In this document: piece by piece, positions 57,114-64,000 of the stretch | Position numbering within the stretch: position 1 is the first letter of the stretch | Layout: every line of letters starts with the position of its first letter | Source: Colocasia esculenta | Lineage: Eukaryota > Streptophyta > Magnoliopsida > Alismatales > Araceae | Assembly (NCBI GenBank): GCA_014218235.1 | Contig: CM024760.1 | Coordinates: 68,822,961-68,886,960 of the forward strand | Length of the DNA stretch: 64,000 nt | Direction: 5' to 3' | Position numbers and translations under genes: made by a program | The notes under the pieces: model-generated | The model's database searches: none | What the model saw: only the letters and a program-made list of their open reading frames with translations | Told to the model about the DNA's origin: nothing

Positions 57114-58238
57114 CTAGTGGCCCTTCCAGAACAAAACACATGGTCAGGTGTAACCAGAAAACATGTCTCATGCAGTGATTCACTTCCACCTCTTATAACT
57201 CTCTAAAAAATGACATTTAGACAAAACATTCAACACAAAAGATGAAGAGGACAACTATTAGAAGAACTTTGATGTTGAGGGTTTGATCTAATTCGGTCTC
57301 GAATACTGAGAAACCATATGAAGAACAAAAATTCAAGAGTAGCCCGAAATCGTAGTATCATGCAGAGACTCTCTTATCATGCTCCTAACTCTCTAACGAA
57401 GGATTTTTGGACACAACTTCCAACATAGAAGATGATCATGACTTCAATTGGAAGAACTTTCATAAATAAAGTTTAGTCAAATTCGGTCTCGAATCACATT
57501 CAAAATAAGAAGAACGGGAAAAGCCCTAACTGTGCGAGACTTCGGAAAATCACCAATACACAATGTATAGTCCATGAAATCCAATCAAACCAATTGCAAA
57601 TGAACCTAGACTCAAAGAACTACATGATGGTGTTGGTTTTCTTTAATCGTGGCCCGAGAACACCTACCTTTATGAAGATCTAAGACCAATCGACGTTCTG
57701 GATGTAACAGAGGATGCAGGGGATGAAGCTACGGGTTCCTAGCCTTTCTCCTGCTCCTCAGAAGTTCTAGCCTACCTCCAAATGACCCCAGCTCGTTGTT
57801 AAACCTTCCCCAAGAGTCTAGGGATGAGTTATTATACTTTTAGGGTGTAGTTAAGAGTCCTAACGAGACTAGGAAAGGGGCTGCGAATTCTGCTCCCTAC
57901 TTTCCAAGAAATCTGGGATTCTCCCACCCAAAGGAGGTAGCAAAGGTTTAGGAAACCACCAATTGGGGTTGGGTTCAGTTTCGGCTTACCTTGCATGAGT
58001 AATCACCCTTATTTTACCCCTAAATTACATTTCCTAATTATGGCATAATTACCTACACAAATTTCTGGATAATTCTCTGTCCCAGCTCATTTATATCCTT
58101 GGGCCAAATGTGTTCTATTGGCCCAATCTTGTTAATGGATCATTATTACATGGTGTTGGAAGTCTCTTCCATATGTTTATTTAATTTATCCCCCTTTATT
58201 TCTGAAATTTTAACTTACTAAATTTTCGGGGTGTTACA

Positions 58239-58249
58239 TCCTCCCCCAC
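58239..58249 (-). other. Polypurine tract of Chromo2
   Basis: The minus strand reads GTGGGGGAGGA directly before TGTAACACCCC. The pol stop TAA (58250-58252) is immediately upstream. Confidence 0.85.
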
Positions 58250-58663
58250 TTAAGAAATTTGGTCCCCAAATTTACGCATAATGGTGTGGTTCGTACCTGA
58301 GAATAGTTCTGGGTGGTTTTTCTTCATTCTTTCCTTTGTTTCCCAGGTAGCATTAGTAACTCCGTCTCGACTCCATTAGACCTTCACCATAGGTATGGTA
58401 CGGTTCCTGAGTCGTTGAATCTTCCGATCCAACAGTTTGATCGGCTTCTCTTCATAGGTCAGGTCCTCCCGAATCTCCAAGTCTTCGTGGTCAATTACAT
58501 GGTCGGCATTGAATAAGTACTTCCATAGCTTGGATATGTGGAACACATTATGCACGTTTGCCAGTTGCGGAGGAAGTGCAAGTCTATATGCCACCTGACC
58601 AATCCTTTCCAGGATTTCAAATAGCCCTATGAATCTGGGACTTAGTTTTCCTTTGATCCCAAA
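58250..58663 (-). pseudogene. pol: Chromo2 integrase C-terminus and chromodomain
   Basis: It reads FIGLFEILERIGQVAYRLALPPQLANVHNVFHISKL in part, then EDLTYEEKPIKLLDRK, and after an in-frame TAA a chromodomain end WSRDGVTNATWETKERM near 58310-58370. It stops at 58250. A TGA near 58662 separates it from the integrase core. Both stops look like C-to-T changes. Chromodomains target integration to chromatin in this group. Confidence 0.85.
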
Positions 58664-59746
58664 TCATTGTATTCCCCTTGAAGGTGAGACTTTCAAGAAA
58701 ACATGTTCGCCAACCTGAAATTCTAGTTCTCTCCTTCTCTTGTCTGCATAACTCTTCTGTCTGGATTGTGCTATCTTCAGACGTTCCCTGACAATCTGAA
58801 CCTTCCTGACAGTCACCTCAACTAAGTCGGGTCCAACCCATTGGTTTTCCCCAACCTCTTCCCAACAAAGGGGTGATATGCAACTCCTACCATATAAGGC
58901 TTCAAATGGAGCCATCTTGATACTTGCCTGATAACTGTTGTTATATGCGAACTCCATTAGGTACAACTGATCATCCCATCGCCCTCTGAAATCTAGCACC
59001 AGAGCACGAACCATATCCTCCACAATTTGATTGGTCCTTTCAGTTTGTCCATCAGTCTGAGGGTGGAAGGCAGTACTAAAATTTAATTTAGTACCCATTG
59101 CTGCTTGTAAACCCTTCCAGAAGTGTGAAGTAAATCTAGGGTCTCGATCTGAGATTATGCAAGATGGAACCCCATGCAATCTAACTACTTCCTTAACATA
59201 TAATGCAGCCAATACATCCACAAACCAGGTGCTCTTAATCGGCAACAAATGAGCCGACTTAGTCAATCGATCAACGATTACCCAGATTGCATCCATACCA
59301 CCTCGAGTCTTGGGCAATCCCATGATAAAGTCCATACCGATACTATCCGACTTCCATTCCAGGATTTCGAGTGGTAGCAGTCCACCAGCCGTACGGAAAT
59401 GCTCGGCCTTGACTTTCATATATGTTAAACAGTATGACACATGATCGGCCACATCCCTCTTCATTTTTGGCCACCAGTACGACCTTTTCAAGTCTTGGTA
59501 CATCTTTGTTGATCCAGGGTGAATCGTGTAGTTGCACTGATGAGCTTCATTTAGTAAGCTCTTCTTGAGTTCTCCATGATCAGGGACACATGTCCTACCT
59601 CGGAACAGTAACCTACCTTCCGCAGATAGAGTGAAGTCAGGCCTTTGCTCTAGCTTCTCCCTGATCTCAACTAAGAATGGATCCTCTCCCTGTTTCTCCT
59701 TGATTTCAGTCAGTAGGTCGGATTGTATCTGGAGGTTTGAAATCAT
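58664..59746 (-). CDS. pol: Chromo2 integrase core
   Basis: A 360-residue open segment of the polyprotein. The HHCC zinc domain has AHQCNYTIHPG and CLTYMKVKAEH, in which the second Cys of the usual CxxC is Tyr. The catalytic core has MDFIMGLP (first Asp), SDRDPRFTS (second Asp) and FHPQTDGQTERT (Glu), all intact, then MEFAYNNSYQ and APFEALYGRSC. It ends at a TGA after PSRGIQ. It joins viral-type cDNA into host DNA in active relatives. The CxxC change would probably impair zinc binding. Confidence 0.9.
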   Translation of the reverse strand: MISNLQIQSDLLTEIKEKQGEDPFLVEIREKLEQRPDFTLSAEGRLLFRGRTCVPDHGELKKSLLNEAHQCNYTIHPGSTKMYQDLKRSYWWPKMKRDVADHVSYCLTYMKVKAEHFRTAGGLLPLEILEWKSDSIGMDFIMGLPKTRGGMDAIWVIVDRLTKSAHLLPIKSTWFVDVLAALYVKEVVRLHGVPSCIISDRDPRFTSHFWKGLQAAMGTKLNFSTAFHPQTDGQTERTNQIVEDMVRALVLDFRGRWDDQLYLMEFAYNNSYQASIKMAPFEALYGRSCISPLCWEEVGENQWVGPDLVEVTVRKVQIVRERLKIAQSRQKSYADKRRRELEFQVGEHVFLKVSPSRGIQ

Positions 59747-61053
59747 TACTTTTTTTTCCTTCTTTCACACGTCTATGTTCAGACTTGCAAATTGCTCTAG
59801 TAACTTCCATTCGCCCAGCATCATACTAGCTAGCATAGCTCCTGGTTGTCTACTTAGAGCGTCTGCCACTACATTGGCTTTCCCGGGGTGATACTGAATG
59901 GAAAAGTCAAAGTCCTTAAGGTACTCTAACCACCTTCTTTATCTCATCTTCAGCTCCTTCTGTGAGAATAGGTATTTCAAACTCTTGTGGTCAGAAAAGA
60001 CCTTACATTGCTCACCATAGATATAATGTCTCCAAATATTTAGGGTGAATACTACAGCTGCCAACTTCAGGTCATGAACCGCGTAATTCACTTCGTGGAT
60101 CTTCAACTGTCTTGAAGCATAAGCTATTACCTTCCCTTGTTGCATTAGGACACATCCCAGTCCTGTTCCAGAAGCATCTGAATAAATTTCAAATCCTCCC
60201 TCTTTAGTGGGTAAGGCGAGGACAGGAGCAGTAGTCAGACACTTCTTCAAGTTGTTGAAACTTTCCTCACATTCATTGGTCCACACAAATGGGTTTTCCT
60301 TCCGGGTCAGCTTGGTCAATGGCACTGCAATCTTTGAGAAATCCTTTATAAACCTTCGATAATACCCAGCCAATCCTAGAAAGCTCCTGATCTCAGTGAC
60401 GCTTGTCGGTCTTTCCCATTTCAATACAGCCTCAACCTTTGATGGATCAACAGCGATACCATCTTTGGTTACCACATGCCCTAGAAAGGATACCTCCTCA
60501 AGCCAGAATTCACATTTACTTAACTTGGCATATAGTTTGTTCTCCCTTAAGATCTGCAATGCAATCCTCAAATGCTCCTCATGCTCTTCCTTTGTCTTGG
60601 AATAGATCAATATATCATCGATGAATACCACCACAAACTTATCAAGATATGGGCGATAAATGCTATTCATCAACTGCATAAAAACTGCAGGGGCATTTGT
60701 TAGTCCAAAAGGCATAACAATAAATTCATAATGCCCATACCTGCTTCAGAAGGCAGTCTTGTGAATGTCTTCTCCTTTGATCCTCAATTGATGATAACCG
60801 GATCGGAGATCTATTTTAGAGAAGTATCTAGCTCCAGATAATTGATCAAACAACTCATCAATTCTCGCAGAGGGTATTTGTTCTTGATGGTTAACTGATT
60901 CAGTTGTCTGTAATCTATGCATAGCCTCATCGATCCATCTTTCTTCTTGACAAAGAGGATAGGTGCACCCCATGGTGATGTGCTTGGTTGGATGAAACCC
61001 TTCTCTAATAGTTCCATCAGTTGCTCTTTTAATTCTTTCAGTCCAAAAGGCAT
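59747..61053 (-). pseudogene. pol: Chromo2 reverse transcriptase and RNase H, N-terminus lost
   Basis: RT runs from KEQLMELLEKGFIQPSTSPWGAP through KKKDGSMRLCIDYRQLN (about 60900), a frame change, YHQLRIKGEDIHK, then MPFGLTNAPAVFM and the FIDD catalytic box (about 60600). The FLGLAGYYRRFIKDF connection and RNase H YSDASGTGLGCVLM and FSDHKSLKYL follow. A stop after KMR at about 59937 and a frame change in a T/A run near 59755 precede the integrase. At 61053 the protein would begin MPFGL, copied from its own later segment by the breakpoint duplication. Confidence 0.9.
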
Positions 61054-61069
61054 AACAATAAATTCATAA
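61040..61069. repeat. 30-bp templated duplication at the Chromo2 truncation
   Basis: The 30 bp at 60702-60731 recur exactly at 61040-61069, where Chromo2 ends and Gyp3-family LTR begins. This parallels the breakpoint at 10676-10754. Confidence 0.9.
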
Positions 61070-61754
61070 ATACCTTATCACGTCCTGCGGCCCTGACGCA
61101 TTTAAATCAAGATGCGTCGACACGAGCCGCCGCGATTAGGCCCACGCCCCAAAGTCATCGCACTCGAGCGCCCGTACATCGGAATCACACGAAATGTCTG
61201 AATCGCGTCCGCCTGAGCCGCTGCAATTAGCTCCTAGGCCTGACATGCTAGACCCCGTAAGTCATCACATTTATGGCCCACGTGCCCATTTCGAAGTCGT
61301 GGCGGGGCAGGACGACTCGTTTCAATAACGCGGCTATCCTCCTCGACTCGATTCTGAAGGCAGTGCCATGCCATGGCGATCGTGCTTTATGTCAAATCAA
61401 GGCCTTCTAAATCGCGGCCTACTGCTCGGACGCGATTCAACATCATAGTCACGTCCACTTTACCCGACGCGATTCAAAGCCTCCTAGTGCCTATAAATAG
61501 ACCCCTGAGGGTGACCATTTCATCATCCCAACTCACCCCGGAGGAGCCCTGCCTGATTCTTCCCGTGACTTCCCCTTCTACAGTAGAGCCCTGCTTGACC
61601 GGTGTACCCGCCTTCTTCCACGTGTACTGGAGCGGAGTGGCGCGGAAACTTCTTCCTCGTCTTCCTCCGTCCGTCTAACTGGCAACACCGCAGCGCCGAC
61701 GCGCCATCCTATTATTTGGGGAAGCACCCCTACCCTTTTCTTTCCTTTTGTCTA

Positions 61755-61814
61755 CATCTCCTCCGGGCCCCACGTGGCTCTTTAAATCTTCATCTCCTCC
61801 GGGCCCCACGTGGC
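61755..61814 (+). promoter_or_regulatory. Tandem G-box repeat in a Gyp3-family LTR
   Basis: CATCTCCTCCGGGCCCCACG and the following TGGC occur at 61755-61778 and 61791-61814. Each copy holds CCACGTGG, the plant G-box bound by bZIP and bHLH factors. In the other LTR the copies (about 53780 and 53815) have lost one base of the core. It lies downstream of the TATA box, so it would be in the transcribed leader. Confidence 0.5.
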
Positions 61815-61892
61815 CCCTTTTCTTTCATACACACACATGCATGCATACACACACACACACACCTATTTTAGGGGTTTAAAATCCACCATATG

Positions 61893-61993
61893 GTAAGTCG
61901 TTCCCCTTGCCGTTTATTCTTTTATTTCATTTTTTAGGATTGCATACTACACACATGGCTAATCCCTTTCTTTTCTCTTTGTCTTTCTTTCAG
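61893..61993 (+). other. Possible 101-nt intron, second Gyp3-family LTR
   Basis: GTAAGT donor and TTTCTTTCAG acceptor, the same length as 53952-54052. The following exon reads MAGHARRRRKGLHPPRN from an ATG at 62022 and ends at a donor-like AAAG-GTAACG (62090/62091). Confidence 0.45.
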
Positions 61994-62384
61994 GGTAATC
62001 AACACGAAAACGCCCTCTACCATGGCCGGTCATGCTCGTAGAAGAAGAAAGGGCCTGCATCCCCCGCGCAATCTCCCCACGCTCCAAAAGGTAACGTCCG
62101 CGATCACTTCTTCCACCCGCACCCCTCGCCGTGCGTCTCCATTCGGCACCCTCGCATGCCTGGAGATCACGATCTTTTTTCTTTTCCCCACATTTTTCTA
62201 TTATCATATTCCCCTCTTTGTGGGCCTCTTCTCCTTCTATTTCCTCTCTTCTCCGAGGTCTCTCGAACGGAACCTCGGAAAAGGAAAAGGGAAATAGACA
62301 GAAAACGGTATCCACACCATCCATCGAAATCCCAACACAGAGGATGTGGGGATCAAGCCAAGCAGTGAGAGAAAGCATTACAGT

Positions 62385-63069
62385 GCTGAAAGTGGAGCAA
62401 ATCAAGAAGAAGAGCAGCAGAGCAAGAAGGAGGAATCGTGCAAGGCAGCAGATCTGAAAACATAGCATCGTGGATTGAAGGAGTAATCCATCTGATCTTC
62501 TCAAGAACCTTCAATTCAAGCTTCTACAGATCATCTTCAACAAGGGACATCCAATTCACCTCTCTTTAATTCATTTCTATTGGAGTGTTCTTCTCAATTT
62601 CTCTTTGAGTGCTCGTGTGAAATTTGTACATGAGTTCTGTGTGCATGTAGTCATGTGAATCAGATCAATGCTAGAGGATCTGATTTCTTGTGAATTTGAT
62701 CTAGCTAGTGTGGTTGAGTTGTCGTGCTCATGTGTATTGTTTGAGCCTTTGAGATCAAGAGTGTTTGAGCCATTGTGCTCAAGTGTGTGTGTGGTTTGAG
62801 CCGTCGAGCTCAAGTGTGTGTGTTGTACTCGGTTTTGAGTAGTGTGGCCTCACTATGTGTGTGTAGGAATTTCACCTTCACACTACTTGTCTAATTACTT
62901 CACACATCAACTACACACACCCACAGATCAGATCAGTAAGATTGTCTGTCCGAAATGGATCTGTAATTTGAAGTGATTTTTAAATTGCTTAAGCTTCTGC
63001 TAAGATTTGTGTTAGATCTATTCAACCCCCCCCCCCTTCTAGATATGTTCATCCTTCATATTCGATCCT
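62385..63069 (+). repeat. CopiaA-family LTR, second copy
   Basis: It matches 24771-25521, including GAGC-n6-GCTC dyads (62798 intact, others decayed) and the C run followed by CTTCTAGAT near 63030 (11 C here, 7 in the first copy). Homology stops at 63069, just before where the primer site would be, so it is a solo or truncated LTR. Its 5' limit may lie up to 90 bp further left. Confidence 0.75.
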
Positions 63070-63374
63070 CCACGAGGTAGTAATCGGGGTCTTTCCTATT
63101 TTACCGTTCATCGGGTACTTTTGCGAGTCCACTTCCGCATTGAGTTTTCGTACCATACTCGTGATGCTTGTGCTGACTTCCTAGCATTGTGCCCTGCTAG
63201 TCTTCTCCCAGTGATGTGGCACATGAGGGATTGTCCCAGCGCGTTGTGCGTCGTGTGGGTTGCAATTGTTTCTCGGGACCCCCATCCTCATAAGTCCATT
63301 GAGGGTCACTCAGGACTACGAGAGTGCTCGTCGAGGCAGTCTCCGAAAGGAGAAGAGGGGAAAATGGTGTGGAC
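63070..63374 (+). pseudogene. Possible LINE RNase H-like tail
   Basis: A frame from 63121 reads VHFRIEFSYHTRDACADFLA, which resembles the end of the RNase H domain (RVT_3) carried by plant L1-type LINEs, where the usual form has RE-GN-x-CADFLA. The downstream part has no clear match. No RT or poly-A tail is visible, so this is a weak call. It could be another element fragment. Confidence 0.3.
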
Positions 63375-64000
63375 TGTAACACCCAGATGTAGAATATCGG
63401 AGCGATAAATAGTTAAATAAATAGTATAGAGCATAAGGTAGACATCAAACCATTACACATTTTGGAATAATACCAAATGAACCAACTTCATTGATAGTTC
63501 CTCAAATCACTATTACATTTTCTAAGACAAAGCCAAAACTATGGGCCCAGAGTACTTTTATGCAAATGGAATTAAACTAACTATCTAATACTAAGACTCA
63601 CCTAAAACATATATAACAAATAGCGTAGGATGAGCGATAATAACTAGTAGGACTTAATATCTCGAAAACAAGCATGATTTAAATGATTAATATCTTGGAT
63701 AGCAAGATAACTAGAGAGAATGTTCAAGAGAGTAATAGCACATGGTAACAAGAGCACAATAGTATTCTTCAAAAGAATATAGCACAACAAGCACGTTAAA
63801 GAATTGGTCATATCACAAGATAGCATGTCACGAGAGCACGTAAGTCACGATAGCACTTTGATTGACTTTTATCAATCGAGAGAGCATGGTACTTTGTTTT
63901 GATTGTTGTCGATTAATCTAGATAGTATAGTACTTGGATGTAATCTCGAACATCCTGATCGTTTAACTCCCATGGGCAAATTGCACTTTCGGGCGCACCT
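63375..64000 (-). repeat. Start of a Solo1-family LTR, cut by the window end
   Basis: TGTAACACCCAGATG, then GAATATCGGA, matches Solo1 from 25982. Later blocks (AGTAGGACTTAATATCTC near 63645 and ACTCCCATGGGCAAATTGCA near 63966) match Solo1 at 37540 and 37876. The orientation is inferred from Solo1. The rest of the element is outside the window. Confidence 0.75.

Larger units (their letters stand above)
55325..58238 (-). repeat. Chromo2 LTR (3' LTR in element sense)
   Basis: TGTCACGCCCC at 55325 and GGGGTGTTACA at 58238, 2914 bp. It shares blocks with Gagonly1 LTRs, for example GGAAAAGCCCTAAC (57516-57530 and 3076-3090) and GACATTTAGACAAAAC. A minus-strand TATAAATA box is at 55575-55582. No gene is seen in it. 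Confidence 0.9.
55325..61070 (-). mobile_element. Chromo2: 5'-truncated Ty3/gypsy chromovirus
   Basis: One LTR (55325-58238), polypurine tract, chromodomain, integrase, RNase H and RT lie in reverse order up to 61070, where the sequence breaks inside the N-terminal RT. Protease, gag, primer site and 5' LTR are missing. RT FIDD and integrase catalytic residues are intact, and only a few stops and shifts are seen, so it decayed less than Chromo1. Confidence 0.9.
61071..62384 (+). repeat. Second Gyp3-family LTR, truncated on both sides
   Basis: It matches about 53240-54290. It has TATA at 61491-61500, a 36-bp-offset tandem repeat with G-boxes CCACGTGG at 61770 and 61806, a CA microsatellite near 61840, and a possible 101-nt intron at 61893-61993. 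The 3' part (after about 62290) blends into CopiaA-family LTR. The exact border was not resolved. ORFs on both strands here have no family match. Confidence 0.7.

Overview
This window looks like a gene-poor, repeat-packed stretch of a flowering-plant nuclear genome. The base composition is AT-rich, no intact host gene can be seen, and nearly every readable protein fragment belongs to a transposable element. The LTR elements whose primer-binding site survives use a site that matches the 3' end of plant initiator tRNA-Met. I cannot name the species. Element names used below are local labels.

Layout, left to right. Chromo1 (before 1 to 24770, minus strand) is a decayed Ty3/gypsy chromovirus with 2.86 kb LTRs. 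Its left LTR is split by Gagonly1 (605-13879, minus), which carries only gag, has three LTRs in the order LTR-internal-LTR-internal-LTR, and is flanked by the 5-bp target duplication GCAAT. Chromo1 itself sits inside the LTR of an older copia element, CopiaA (plus). CopiaA resumes at 24771-25981 (LTR end, primer site, gag start) and again at 40120-41277 (protease and integrase remnants). The gap is filled by Solo1 (25982-40119), a gypsy-type LTR with no visible internal region, into which CopiaB (26050-37255, minus, target duplication TACTA) inserted. CopiaB is the most complete element here.

From 41278 there is a second solo-LTR-like block (Solo2), then a decayed CACTA (En/Spm) transposon whose right end is at 47022. 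The 3' half of CopiaC (47023-50697, plus, same family as CopiaB) follows. Next come a Tat-like gypsy gag/protease remnant with its 3' LTR (Gyp3, about 50700-55324), Chromo2 (55325-61070, minus, a chromovirus with intact integrase and RT catalytic motifs but its 5' half missing), a second Gyp3-family LTR (61071 to about 62384), a second CopiaA-family LTR (62385-63069), a possible LINE RNase H tail, and the start of another Solo1-family LTR (63375 to the window end).

The most unusual signal is not a gene. Nearly every LTR family here carries its own array of short CpG-containing dyad motifs, several with regular, roughly helical spacing. CopiaB/CopiaC and the unrelated Chromo2 both carry pairs of the palindrome TGTCGACA with starts 21-22 bp apart. 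Gagonly1 and Solo1 carry TCGCGA arrays with steps of 22, 21, 22 and 32 bp. Chromo1 LTRs carry alternating CpG motifs every 16-17 bp. Other notable points are a gag-only element that keeps the pol tail and PPT of a Chromo2-like parent, locally templated duplications at two truncation breakpoints, an extra sense ORF downstream of pol in CopiaB and CopiaC, and a possible 101-nt intron conserved in two Gyp3-family LTRs.
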